A DNA stretch of 27,385 bases from JAENVU01 sp031430375 (GCA_031430375.1 JANPBJ010000002.1:1-27385); one strand, 5' to 3'. Shown: positions 7,314-14,836, counted from the stretch's first letter. Notes: generated by a model not told the origin, from the sequence alone. Program-made: numbers and translations.

Positions 7314-8161
7314 TGGTTCATTTCGCGAAACTTCACGCCACGGGCAATGACTTCTTGGTGACGACCGCGCCGCTCACGGCGAATCACGCGGTCGCGCTCT
7401 GTGATCGGTTCACCGGGATTGGCGCCGACGGCTTGCTCCTCGTCACTCCCGGCGCTGACGGCGCGGACGCGACGATGACGCTGTTCAACGCCGACGGCGG
7501 TGTTGCGGAGATGAGTGGAAATGGCGCGCGGTGCCTGGCGTGGCTGGCGCGCCGCGAAGGGATGGGAACGCGGAGCCGCCTCGTCGTGGATACCGGCGGC
7601 GGCCGAAGAACGATGGAACTCGAGTGTGACAAGCACGGCGATGTGTGCCGGGCCACCTGTGATATGGGCCCGATCACGTTTGATCCAGACGCGATCCCGT
7701 TGGCGGCGCCAAGTCCATTCGGCGTGATCGCGGATATTGATGGGCTGGAGATCAGCGGAGATTGTGCGGGGATCGGCAACCCCCACTGGGTGCTCTTCGT
7801 CGATGATCCGGCGAACTTCGACGTGGCGCGCCACGGTCCCCAGCTCGAACACGATTCGCGGTTCCCGAACCGGGTCAACGTCGAGTTCATTGCCGTCACC
7901 GCAACCGACACGGTCACGATGCGCGTGTGGGAGCGAGGCGTTGGTGAGACCCAGTCGTGTGGCACCGGTGCGTGCGCGGCAGCTGCGGTCGCGCATCGGC
8001 GGGGACTGGTGGGCGACCGGGTGGTCTTGAACGTCCCGGGCGGAGTGCTCCACGTGAGGCTCGGCGAGACGGTGCTCCTCGGCGGCCCCGTCGTCCATGT
8101 GTTTGATGCTGACCTCGATCTCGACCTTGATCTCGGCGCGCCTCATGGGGAGCCGTTGTGA
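7310..8161 (+). CDS. dapF: DapF, diaminopimelate epimerase
   Basis: Converts LL- to meso-diaminopimelate, the cross-linking residue of the wall and the precursor of lysine, without a cofactor. The 283 residues include the N-terminal signature FAKLHATGNDFLV and both catalytic cysteines: Cys75 in SGNGARC and Cys217 in QSCGTGAC. The substrate-binding segments GNPH (156-159) and NRVNVEF (187-193) are present. The start ATG at 7310 overlaps the miaA stop (ATGA), with GGAG about 7 nt upstream. Near the C-terminus a short DLDLDLD run is encoded by an imperfect repeat. The stop overlaps the GTG of hflX. Together with dapC, dapD and dapE downstream it belongs to the DAP pathway, although it is transcribed with the tRNA-modification genes. 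Confidence 0.97.
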   Translation: MMVHFAKLHATGNDFLVTTAPLTANHAVALCDRFTGIGADGLLLVTPGADGADATMTLFNADGGVAEMSGNGARCLAWLARREGMGTRSRLVVDTGGGRRTMELECDKHGDVCRATCDMGPITFDPDAIPLAAPSPFGVIADIDGLEISGDCAGIGNPHWVLFVDDPANFDVARHGPQLEHDSRFPNRVNVEFIAVTATDTVTMRVWERGVGETQSCGTGACAAAAVAHRRGLVGDRVVLNVPGGVLHVRLGETVLLGGPVVHVFDADLDLDLDLGAPHGEPL

Positions 8162-9495
8162 ATCAGCGTCACCTCGACCGCAGTCGCCGCCGACTCACCG
8201 CGACCGAGGTTGACCTCGAGGTCACCCAACAACGAGCGCTCCTGGTGGGCACGGGAGCGGGCATGCGAACCGCGGCCGAGGCGGAAGCGAGCCTGGAGGA
8301 ACTCACCCGACTCGCCGACACGGCCGGTGCCGATCCCGTAGGCGTCGAGCTCCAGCGCAGGGAGACCCCGGACCCCCGGTATTACGTGGGAAAGGGCAAA
8401 GCCGCGGAGATTCTCGAACTGGTCGAAAGCCTTGACATCGACGTCGTGATTTTCGACGACGAGCTCGCGCCCGCACAGCAACGCAACCTCGAACAGCTGC
8501 TGAAAGTGGATGTCGTGGATCGGGTCGCGTTGATCCTCGACATCTTCGCTCAGCATGCGGCCAGTCAGGAGGGGATGAAGCAGGTGGAGCTTGCTCAGCT
8601 TCGCTATCGACTCCCGCGCCTGCGCGGCCGAGGTTTGGCGCTCTCGCAACAGGGTGGTGGTATCGGGACCCGCGGACCGGGTGAGACGCAGCTCGAAGTC
8701 GATCGTCGGCGGATCCAGCGCCGGGTCACGAAACTCGAACGTGATCTCATCGGCCTGGGCCACACGCGCGACACGCAACGTAAGGCGCGTCGTCGTCGTG
8801 AGATCACCACCGTGGCGTTGGTTGGCTACACGAACGCCGGCAAGTCGACGATGTTGAATCGGCTCACACAGTCGAGTGCGCTGGTGGAGGATCGCCTGTT
8901 CTCGACCCTCGATCCCACGACGCGCCGGCTGCGGCTCCCCGGCGGTGAAACGGTGCTGCTGTCAGACACGGTTGGTTTCGTCCGGCGGTTGCCGCATCAA
9001 CTGGTGGAGTCATTTCAATCGACCCTGGAAGAGGTGGCCGACGCCAACTTCCTGGTCCACCTCGTCGACGCGAGCGACCTCGACCCGGATGGGCGAATCG
9101 GTGCGGTCCGCGCCGTGCTGAGGGACATCGACGCGGGCGATATCCCGGAGCTGATTGTCTTCACGAAGACCGACACCGCGGATCCGGACGTGCTCGGCGA
9201 ACTGACATACGCCTACCCCGACGCGTTCACGGTCTCGGCTCGCACCGGCGATGGCATCGAAGCCTTGCTGGAGGAGATCGGCCGACAACTCCGCGCCCTC
9301 TCGCAGGTGGTGGAGCTTTCGATCCCGTATGACCGCGGTGATGTACTCGCGGCGCTTCACCGCGAAGGCGACGTTTTGGTCGTCGTGCACGAGGAGTCTG
9401 GAACCCGAGTGCAGGCGCGGCTGCCCGACGCGGTGACGAGTCGGTTCGAGGCACTGGTCACCTCGGTGGACGGCGTCGCCACGCCGCACAAGTAG
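8158..9495 (+). CDS. hflX: HflX GTPase
   Basis: A ribosome-associated GTPase that splits stalled or idle 70S ribosomes under stress, notably heat and antibiotics. The 445 residues contain the N-terminal HflX domain (about 25-190), with the family block GGGIGTRGPGETQLE, and a long linker helix of basic residues. The G domain follows: G1 GYTNAGKS (Lys229), G3 DTVGF (270-274) and G4 TKTD (336-339). A C-terminal domain follows to the end. The start GTG overlaps the dapF stop (GTGA), so translation is probably coupled. The last codons overlap the proposed -10 of dapC. Confidence 0.96.
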   Translation: MNQRHLDRSRRRLTATEVDLEVTQQRALLVGTGAGMRTAAEAEASLEELTRLADTAGADPVGVELQRRETPDPRYYVGKGKAAEILELVESLDIDVVIFDDELAPAQQRNLEQLLKVDVVDRVALILDIFAQHAASQEGMKQVELAQLRYRLPRLRGRGLALSQQGGGIGTRGPGETQLEVDRRRIQRRVTKLERDLIGLGHTRDTQRKARRRREITTVALVGYTNAGKSTMLNRLTQSSALVEDRLFSTLDPTTRRLRLPGGETVLLSDTVGFVRRLPHQLVESFQSTLEEVADANFLVHLVDASDLDPDGRIGAVRAVLRDIDAGDIPELIVFTKTDTADPDVLGELTYAYPDAFTVSARTGDGIEALLEEIGRQLRALSQVVELSIPYDRGDVLAALHREGDVLVVVHEESGTRVQARLPDAVTSRFEALVTSVDGVATPHK

Positions 9496-9498
9496 TCT
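9493..9498 (+). promoter_or_regulatory. -10 element for leaderless dapC
   Basis: TAGTCT ends 6 nt before the dapC ATG and its first three bases are the hflX stop codon. The position fits a leaderless transcript. No -35 is obvious. Confidence 0.45.
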
Positions 9499-9504
9499 CC
9501 GCGC

Positions 9505-10638
9505 ATGTCCGAGGTCGGCTTTGTCCCGCCGCCGTATCCCCACGACCGATTGGATGCCTTTCGGCGTCTCGCCGATGGGGTCGCGGGCGGAGTCGTGGAT
9601 TGCTCAATCGGGAACCCGGTGGATCCGGTGCCGGAGGTCGTGCTGGGGGCGCTGAGTGTGGCCGCGCCCGGTGCGACGGGGTATCCCGCCACCATCGGGT
9701 CCCCCGATCTGCGCGATGCGGCGGCGGCGTGGATCGACCGTCGGTTTGGTGTTGCGGTGAGCGCCGAACAGGTCATGGCGTGTATCGGGACCAAAGAGCT
9801 CGTCGCATCGTTGCCGCGGGTCTTGCACCTGCGAAATCCGACCCGCGACACCGTGCTCTATCCCGCGATTTCGTACCCGACCTACGCGATGGGCGCCGAA
9901 CTTGCCGGACTGCGCGCGGTGCCGGTGCCGCTCGACGCCAGATGGCACCTCGACCTTTCGCGTGTGCGTGAATCAGATGCGGCCCGCGCGCTGGTGCTCT
10001 GGACGAATGAGCCAGGGAATCCGACCGCGGCAGTTGCAACCTCCGCCGAGGTGAGTGCGACCGTCGAGTGGGCCCGCACCCGCGGCATCATCGTGGCCGC
10101 GGATGAGTGCTACGCCGAGTTCTCCGGCGGCAACCCAACGACTGCGCTCGGGGCCGGAACCGATGGTGTCCTCGCGCTGCACTCGTTGTCGAAGCGATCG
10201 AATATGGCGGGATTCCGGACCGGCTTCGTGGCCGGGGACGCAGAGCTGGTGCGTTACCTCGGTGAGGTCCGTAAGCACGCGGGTCTGATGACGCCCGCTC
10301 CGATCCAGGCGGCCGCGGTCGCGGCACTCGGCGATGACACCCACGTGGTGACCCAGCGAGCCCGGTACCAGGCCCGACGCGACCTCATGGTGGGAGGGCT
10401 CCGAGCCCACGGATTGGTTCACGACGGTGGCCCGGCGCCGTTCTACCTCTGGTTGCGATCCGAGAGTCAGGTGGACGACGGGTGGGAGTTGGCAGCTCGC
10501 CTCGCCGAGGCGGGAACCTTGGTCGCTCCGGGGAGTCTCTACGGCGCATCGGGAGCGGATCACGTGCGACTCGCGCTCACCCAGCCACTCGATCGGCTCC
10601 AACTCTCGCTCGACCGACTGGCCGATACCGATCGGTAG
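9505..10638 (+). CDS. dapC: Succinyldiaminopimelate transaminase (DapC type)
   Basis: A class I/II PLP-dependent aminotransferase of 377 residues. The best call is N-succinyl-LL-2,6-diaminopimelate transaminase, which makes the amino group of the succinylase branch using glutamate. The visible motifs are SIGNPVDPVPE near residue 34, TGYPATIGSPDLRDA, ISYPTYAMGA, NEPGNPTA, DECYAEF and the Schiff-base segment SLSKRSNMAGFR with Lys230. The C-terminus has the arginine that binds the substrate carboxylate (VRLALTQP). The fold alone would allow other aminotransferase roles, but dapD and dapE follow directly, which fixes the likely substrate. It starts 9 nt after hflX. Confidence 0.9.
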   Translation: MSEVGFVPPPYPHDRLDAFRRLADGVAGGVVDCSIGNPVDPVPEVVLGALSVAAPGATGYPATIGSPDLRDAAAAWIDRRFGVAVSAEQVMACIGTKELVASLPRVLHLRNPTRDTVLYPAISYPTYAMGAELAGLRAVPVPLDARWHLDLSRVRESDAARALVLWTNEPGNPTAAVATSAEVSATVEWARTRGIIVAADECYAEFSGGNPTTALGAGTDGVLALHSLSKRSNMAGFRTGFVAGDAELVRYLGEVRKHAGLMTPAPIQAAAVAALGDDTHVVTQRARYQARRDLMVGGLRAHGLVHDGGPAPFYLWLRSESQVDDGWELAARLAEAGTLVAPGSLYGASGADHVRLALTQPLDRLQLSLDRLADTDR

Positions 10639-10660
10639 GAGCCAATCCGGTCCGGACGAT

Positions 10661-10689
10661 CCCGAGCCTCCACCGCTGGAACGGTCGGG
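10661..10689 (+). terminator. Weak hairpin between dapC and dapD
   Basis: CCCGAGCC (10661-10668) can pair with GGTCGGG (10683-10689) with one bulged G. An alternative ACCG/CGGT stem lies inside it. It is a possible partial terminator in a 97-nt spacer. Confidence 0.3.
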
Positions 10690-10723
10690 TGACCGGAGTC
10701 GTCGCGGGAGATGTGCCGGTGCG

Positions 10724-10729
10724 TAGCCT
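10724..10729 (+). promoter_or_regulatory. -10 element for leaderless dapD
   Basis: TAGCCT ends 6 nt before the dapD ATG, a leaderless arrangement. The gene has no ribosome binding site. Confidence 0.5.
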
Positions 10730-10735
10730 GAGCCG

Positions 10736-11563
10736 ATGACTGAACTTGCTGCACAGATCGACGCGCTCTGGGAGCACCGGGACGACATGAGCGCGCTGAT
10801 GTCGGAGGCCGAGGCCGGCGCGTGCGTCCGGGCTGCGATCGACCTCCTGGACCGAGGTGAGGTACGGGTGGCGGAGCGGATCGGCGATGAGGTGATCGTC
10901 CACCAGTGGCTCAAGCGGGCGATCCTGCTGCTGTTTCGCCTCACCCACATGGAGACGATGGAGATCGGTCCGTTCGAGTATCGGGACAAGATTCCCCTGA
11001 AGCGCCATTACGAAGCCGCGGGCGTGCGGGTGGTGCCGGGCGCGTCGGCGCGGTGGGGTTCGTACCTCGCCCCGGGCGTGATCATGATGCCGAGCTATGT
11101 GAACATCGGCGCCCGGGTGGGCGCAGACTCGATGGTGGACACGTGGGCGACGGTCGGCTCCTGCGCGCAGATCGGTGAGCGGGTCCACCTTGCCGGCGGT
11201 GTGGGGATCGGTGGGGTGCTCGAGCCGCCGGAGGCGACGCCGATCATGGTTGGTGACGACGCGTTCATCGGTTCCCGTTGCATGGTGGTGGGTGGTGCAA
11301 GCGTGGGGACCGGTGCCGTGCTCGGCGCGGGCACGATTCTGTCGGGTTCGATTCCCGTGATCGACGCAGAGACCGGCGACGAGATCTCGCGTGGCGCCGT
11401 CCCCGATTGGTGCGTCGCGGTGAGTGCCACCCGACCACGGGCATTTCCGGGTGGGGAGTTCGGTCTCCCGTGCGCGCTGGTGATCAAGCGGCTGGCCGTT
11501 GGCGAACGCCACGACAAGGCCGCGCTCAACGACGCGCTCCGCGAGACTGGCGCCACCACGTGA
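10736..11563 (+). CDS. dapD: DapD, tetrahydrodipicolinate N-succinyltransferase
   Basis: Succinylates tetrahydrodipicolinate with succinyl-CoA, the committed step of the succinylase route to meso-DAP and lysine. The 275 residues comprise an N-terminal helical domain (1-100) and a left-handed beta-helix of hexapeptide repeats (about 100-215). The diagnostic block is MVDTWATVGSCAQIGERVHL, followed by GGVGIGGVLEPPEATP. Length and motifs match the Escherichia-type enzyme (about 274 residues) rather than the longer mycobacterial DapD (about 317 residues). The enzyme should be a trimer in the cytoplasm. It is followed 22 nt later by dapE. Confidence 0.95.
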   Translation: MTELAAQIDALWEHRDDMSALMSEAEAGACVRAAIDLLDRGEVRVAERIGDEVIVHQWLKRAILLLFRLTHMETMEIGPFEYRDKIPLKRHYEAAGVRVVPGASARWGSYLAPGVIMMPSYVNIGARVGADSMVDTWATVGSCAQIGERVHLAGGVGIGGVLEPPEATPIMVGDDAFIGSRCMVVGGASVGTGAVLGAGTILSGSIPVIDAETGDEISRGAVPDWCVAVSATRPRAFPGGEFGLPCALVIKRLAVGERHDKAALNDALRETGATT

Positions 11564-11585
11564 GCGACCGGATCGTCGGGTCGTG

Positions 11586-12647
11586 ATGGACCTCCTCGCG
11601 CTGACCGAGGAGTTGTGTGCGATTCCGTCGGTGAGTCGCGACGAACGAGCGATTGCCGACTTCGTCGAGTCACGGCTCCGCGAGCGAGCGTCGGGGCTCG
11701 TGATCGAGCGAGTCGGCGACAACGTGGTGGCGCGTACTGAGCTCGGCCACGAACGTCGAGTGGTGCTCGGCGGCCATCTCGACACCGTGCCCCCGAAGGA
11801 GAACGCGACACCGCGCCGCCAGGGAGAGACCCTCCACGGGCTTGGCAGTACCGATATGAAGGGCGGGATCGCGGTCATGGTGGCGGTGGCCGAGGCATTG
11901 GCGGCCGGGCCCGGCACCGAACGTTTTGATGTCACCTTGGTGTTTTACGTCGCCGAAGAAATCGCGGAGGAGTGGAACGGACTGCGGGATCTGTTCGCGC
12001 ACCGCCCGGACCTCGTGGCCGGCGATCTCGCCATCCTTTTGGAACCGACGGAGGCGTGGGTCGAGGCCGGCTGTCAAGGGACGCTGCACCTTCGTGCCAC
12101 GTTCCGCGGTGAACGCGCCCATTCGGCGCGGCCGTGGATGGGCGCGAACGCAATTCACCGTGCATCCGAAGCGTTGGCTCTGATTGCGGCGGCGGACCCG
12201 GGAACCATCGACGTCGATGGTCTGGCCTATCGACAGTCGCTCCAAGCGGTGCGAATCGAGGGTGGCGTGGCTAACAATGTGGTGCCGGACGAGTGCTCCA
12301 TCATCGTGAATCGGCGCTTCGCCCCGAGTGTGAGCGCGACGCAGGCCGAGGCGGAGACCCGAGACCTGTTGGTGGGTGCCGAGGAGATCACGGTCCTGAA
12401 CGTGTCGGCCGCGGCGCCCCCGATGTTGTGGGATCCGCTGGTTGCCGAACTCGTGGGAACGTTCGATCTCGGGGTCCGGCCGAAGCTGGGGTGGACGGAC
12501 GTCGCGCGGTTCGCGGCGCATGGGATTCCGGCTCTCAACTTCGGTCCGGGAGATCCGACGATCGCGCACACAGCAGGGGAGCACGTGACTCGTGAGTCCA
12601 TCGACGGTTGCTACGCGGTGCTCGCCCGCTTCCTTGGAGTCGTGTAG
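11586..12647 (+). CDS. dapE: DapE, succinyl-diaminopimelate desuccinylase
   Basis: An M20-family dizinc hydrolase that removes succinate from N-succinyl-LL-DAP, giving the substrate of DapF. The 353 residues show the metal and catalytic motifs: GGHLDTVPP (His64, Asp66), GSTDMKGG (Asp90, bridging), and a glutamate pair Glu124-Glu125 (AEEIAEE), one of which should be the general base. A dimerisation or lid domain follows (about 170-280), and the C-terminal metal histidine lies in TIAHTAGEHV. ATG 11586 is chosen because it directly precedes the conserved first helix; a GTG one codon earlier is equally possible. With dapC, dapD and dapF the window encodes four of the succinylase-branch steps. Confidence 0.92.
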   Translation: MDLLALTEELCAIPSVSRDERAIADFVESRLRERASGLVIERVGDNVVARTELGHERRVVLGGHLDTVPPKENATPRRQGETLHGLGSTDMKGGIAVMVAVAEALAAGPGTERFDVTLVFYVAEEIAEEWNGLRDLFAHRPDLVAGDLAILLEPTEAWVEAGCQGTLHLRATFRGERAHSARPWMGANAIHRASEALALIAAADPGTIDVDGLAYRQSLQAVRIEGGVANNVVPDECSIIVNRRFAPSVSATQAEAETRDLLVGAEEITVLNVSAAAPPMLWDPLVAELVGTFDLGVRPKLGWTDVARFAAHGIPALNFGPGDPTIAHTAGEHVTRESIDGCYAVLARFLGVV

Positions 12648-12689
12648 CGATGCATGGTGATCGAGAGCCGCGGTGAAGGGCGAGAACTG

Positions 12690-13346
12690 ATGAGTATCGA
12701 GATCGAAGAACGCGGCGATGTTCGGATCTTGCGTTGGGACGACGGCGAGAACCGGGTGAATCCTGACTCCATGGCGGAATGGCACGCCGCCATTGATCAC
12801 CTCGAGGCGATCGAAGGACCGCTCGCGCTCGTGGTGATTGGCACGGGCAAGTACTTCTCGAACGGACTTGACCTCGCCCGGTTCCAGTCGGCACCGGAGG
12901 AACTGGGGCCGACCGTTCACTTGTTGCAGCAGCTCTTTGGCCGAATGCTGCTGTTCCCCGGCTACACCGTTGCGGCCATCAATGGCCATGCGTTCGCGGC
13001 CGGAGCGATGCTCACCTGCTGTTTCGACGCGCGGGTCATGCGCAGTGATCGCGGGTACTGGTGTCTCCCCGAGGTCGATCTTGGTTTGCCGCTGAGCGCA
13101 GCGATGGCCGCGACGGTCTCGGCACGTCTTCCGGCCGAGGCCGTGCAGGACGCAATGATTACGGGACGGCGTTACGGCGCAGAAGATGCGCTGGCGCTTG
13201 GGATTGTGACCGAGACCTGTGATGAGGCGCGGCTGCTCAATGTCTCGGTGGAACTCGCCACAGGAATGACGAACAAGGATCGCGGCGTGATCGCGGAGCA
13301 CAAGCGCCTGCTGTTCGGCGATGTGGCGGCACTCTGCGCCGGCTAG
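12690..13346 (+). CDS. Enoyl-CoA hydratase/isomerase (crotonase) family protein
   Basis: A compact crotonase-fold enzyme of 218 residues. The motifs are YFSNGLDLARF (CoA-ester oxyanion hole, first part), INGHAFAAGAML (second part) and CLPEVDLGLPLS, whose Glu is the candidate acid-base residue. This set resembles the short delta3-delta2 enoyl-CoA isomerase type found in plants and many bacteria more than the longer hydratases, so isomerase activity in unsaturated fatty acid oxidation is a fair guess. ATG 12690 fits the family N-terminus; ATG 12654 would add 12 residues. The gene follows dapE by about 40 nt and is convergent with lexA. No functional link to either neighbour is evident. Confidence 0.88.
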   Translation: MSIEIEERGDVRILRWDDGENRVNPDSMAEWHAAIDHLEAIEGPLALVVIGTGKYFSNGLDLARFQSAPEELGPTVHLLQQLFGRMLLFPGYTVAAINGHAFAAGAMLTCCFDARVMRSDRGYWCLPEVDLGLPLSAAMAATVSARLPAEAVQDAMITGRRYGAEDALALGIVTETCDEARLLNVSVELATGMTNKDRGVIAEHKRLLFGDVAALCAG

Positions 13347-13395
13347 GCAAACTGGCGGAGGCGGCGCCCGTCGAGCGAGACGCGGGGCGGAACGC

Positions 13396-14031
13396 TCACA
13401 GCCGACGCAACACCGTGACCACCTTGCCGTAGACGCTGACGTCACGAGGCTCGAAGATCATGTCCTCGAGTGCGGCGTTCGCGGGGCGCAAGATGATCTT
13501 GCCGCGTTTGGCTAGGTAGGTCTTGACCGTGGCCTCTTCGCCGGGGATACCGGCAACCACGATGTCGCCATTCTCCGCGGTCTTTTGTTCGCGGATCACG
13601 ACGTAGTCCCGGTCGAAAATGCCGGCTTCGATCATGGAATCGCCGCGCACCCGCAGCATGAAGAGGGTGCCGTCGCCCGTGAGGTCGGCGGGGAGGGGCA
13701 TGGTCTCTTCGATGTTCTCGGCGGCGAGCACACCGGTCCCGGCGGCGACATCGCCCACGAGCGGGACGTGGCGGACCGGTCGCCGGTCAACGATCGCATG
13801 GGAGCCGGGCTCGAAGCACACCTCGATCGCACGCGGCTTGGCGGGGTCTCTCCGCAGGTAGCCCTTGTCTTGGAGGGCGGCCAGGTGCGCATGGACGGTG
13901 GAACTGGAGGAAAGTCCGATGGCCTCGCCGATTTCGCGGACGCTCGGCGGGTATCCCTTGCGACTGACCTCGGAGTCCACGAACTCGAGGACCTGCTGCT
14001 GGCGGGCGGTGAGGGGTGCGGCTTGGCTCAT
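13396..14031 (-). CDS. lexA: LexA, SOS repressor
   Basis: The repressor of the SOS regulon; RecA filaments stimulate its self-cleavage. The 211 residues have an N-terminal winged helix (LTARQQQVLEFV, PPSVREIGEAIGLSSSSTVHAHL), the Ala97-Gly98 cleavage bond in DVAAGTG, and the S24-type peptidase dyad Ser132 (RGDSMIEAG) and Lys170 (ATVKTY). The ATG at 14031 is chosen because the conserved N-terminus begins there and a -10 hexamer lies 7 nt upstream, so the message is probably leaderless; the frame continues upstream to 14094 but crosses the promoter. Several LexA-type sites lie upstream, which fits autoregulation. In mycobacteria and corynebacteria lexA is likewise divergent from a LysM gene next to nrdR. 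Confidence 0.97.
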   Translation of the reverse strand: MSQAAPLTARQQQVLEFVDSEVSRKGYPPSVREIGEAIGLSSSSTVHAHLAALQDKGYLRRDPAKPRAIEVCFEPGSHAIVDRRPVRHVPLVGDVAAGTGVLAAENIEETMPLPADLTGDGTLFMLRVRGDSMIEAGIFDRDYVVIREQKTAENGDIVVAGIPGEEATVKTYLAKRGKIILRPANAALEDMIFEPRDVSVYGKVVTVLRRL

Positions 14032-14038
14032 GGGGCCG

Positions 14039-14067
14039 AGGGTAGCACGATCAAGCGTTCGGAGCAA
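14039..14067 (-). promoter_or_regulatory. lexA promoter
   Basis: On the minus strand TTGCTC (14067-14062) and TACCCT (14044-14039) are 17 nt apart, and the start codon follows 7 nt after the -10, so lexA should be leaderless. The spacer carries a degenerate LexA half-site pair (GAAC-N4-GATC, 14060-14049). Confidence 0.6.
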
Positions 14068-14139
14068 ACAGGCGTTCGAGAATATGGTTGACAAGGAACA
14101 TGCGTTCGTGCTCTAGTGGTGACCCGAACGAATGTTCTT
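14064..14139. promoter_or_regulatory. Three LexA-type boxes spaced 30 bp
   Basis: GCAAACAGGCGTTCGA (14064-14079) has one core mismatch. AGGAACATGCGTTCGT (14094-14109) and CCGAACGAATGTTCTT (14124-14139) have the perfect core GAAC-N4-GTTC. Their centres are exactly 30 bp apart. The first overlaps the -35 of lexA; the second lies in the spacer of the divergent promoter; the third sits just past its start point. Confidence 0.8.
14088..14117 (+). promoter_or_regulatory. Promoter for the LysM gene, LexA-controlled
   Basis: TTGACA (14088-14093) and TCTAGT (14112-14117) are 18 nt apart, with a perfect-core LexA box between them. The arrangement mirrors the recA promoter at 2706-2734. The predicted leader to the LysM start is about 200 nt. 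Confidence 0.65.
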
Positions 14140-14192
14140 GCCTTCCGACCCCGGGTTGGTTCCCGGGCACGCCAACGGATAGCTCCCGGGCC

Positions 14193-14218
14193 GGCTTCCG
14201 GCGAGGGCTTCCGGCGAG
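14193..14218. repeat. Perfect 13-bp tandem duplication
   Basis: GGCTTCCGGCGAG is repeated twice without a gap in the leader of the LysM gene. Three CCCGGG hexamers lie just upstream (14150, 14162, 14185). Confidence 0.85.
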
Positions 14219-14230
14219 ATGGCGAGAACG

Positions 14231-14266
14231 CCTGAGAAATCAGGCCTCAGGGTGAGTGTCTCACCC
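14231..14266 (+). other. Two adjacent hairpins in the LysM leader
   Basis: CCTGA-gaaat... TCAGG (14231-14244) forms a 5-bp hairpin. GGGTGAG TGT CTCACCC (14250-14266) forms a perfect 7-bp hairpin with a 3-nt loop. The second contains the 13-mer shared with the recA leader. They could attenuate transcription in the leader or act as operator dyads. Confidence 0.45.
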
Positions 14267-14323
14267 CCATGATTCGATGCGGGAGTCACGTTTTTCCGAT
14301 TCAGCTTCAGATGGAGCAGTCAC

Positions 14324-14836
14324 ATGGCCGCTGTCATGATCGCCGAACAACCAGCCAATCCCCGGAGTCGATTCCCTGAGTCGCGGGGCCCTGAGCGCGG
14401 GGTCCAGATGCGCGGGGTTCACGGGCGCCGGGTCCACCAGCGCGGGGTCCACGAGTGCAGGGTCCCTGAGTCGAGGGACCGTGGGGCGCAAGAGTTCCGG
14501 CTCCAAGTCGTTGCGGATTCTTCCCCGAGGATCCCAACGGCCCGGCGGGTCACCCCCGCGACCTTCCGTCGCCGCCGTCTCGGTGTGCTGATCGGTATGG
14601 TCGCGGTGGTGGTCATCGCCGGGCGAGCGGGCGCGACGCTCGGGAGCGAGTCCCTCGCTGCTCCCGGGCGCGCTCCGTCGGTCATTCGCTATGTGGCCCG
14701 GGGTGGCGACTCGCTTTGGACCGCGGCCCACCGGCTGGCGCCCGGTCAGGATCCGCGTGCGGTGGTCGACGCATTGGTGCACGCCCGGGGAAACGGTCCA
14801 CTGATGCCGGGTGAGGTCCTGCGCTGGCAGCGCTGA
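14324..14836 (+). CDS. LysM-domain membrane protein, SOS-linked
   Basis: A 170-residue protein with a long, very basic N-terminus (1-85), one membrane span (about 86-100, LGVLIGMVAVVVIAG) and a C-terminal LysM domain (about 121-168, YVARGGDSLWTAA to MPGEVLRW) that should bind peptidoglycan outside the membrane. The start is ATG 14324 with GGAG 7 nt upstream. Position and architecture match the small LysM proteins between lexA and nrdR in actinobacteria (Rv2719c/ChiZ in Mycobacterium, DivS in Corynebacterium), which are SOS-induced and delay division; the equivalence is inferred. No hydrolase domain is visible. Residues 19-53 are seven pentapeptides encoded by a 15-bp minisatellite. Confidence 0.85.
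   Translation: MAAVMIAEQPANPRSRFPESRGPERGVQMRGVHGRRVHQRGVHECRVPESRDRGAQEFRLQVVADSSPRIPTARRVTPATFRRRRLGVLIGMVAVVVIAGRAGATLGSESLAAPGRAPSVIRYVARGGDSLWTAAHRLAPGQDPRAVVDALVHARGNGPLMPGEVLRWQR
14378..14482 (+). repeat. 15-bp minisatellite, seven units
   Basis: Exactly 105 bp made of seven imperfect 15-bp units with the core GCGGGGTCC. They encode ESRGP, ERGVQ, MRGVH, GRRVH, QRGVH, ECRVP and ESRDR in the cytoplasmic part of the LysM protein. The unit is a multiple of three, so copy-number change keeps the frame. Confidence 0.85.

Noticed and set aside
10577..11935. 452-codon minus-strand open frame across dapD
   Set aside because: Antisense shadow of dapD and the dapE 5' end; low-complexity Arg/His/Pro composition.
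11670..13445. 591-codon minus-strand open frame across dapE and the crotonase gene
   Set aside because: It is antisense to two well-supported enzymes and shows no domain; long antisense frames are expected at this GC content.
14140..14323. tRNA or small RNA gene in the LysM leader
   Set aside because: The hairpins do not form a cloverleaf and no independent promoter or terminator frames a small RNA.
14378..14482. CRISPR-like array
   Set aside because: The 15-bp units are adjacent, without spacers, in frame within a coding sequence, and there are no cas genes.
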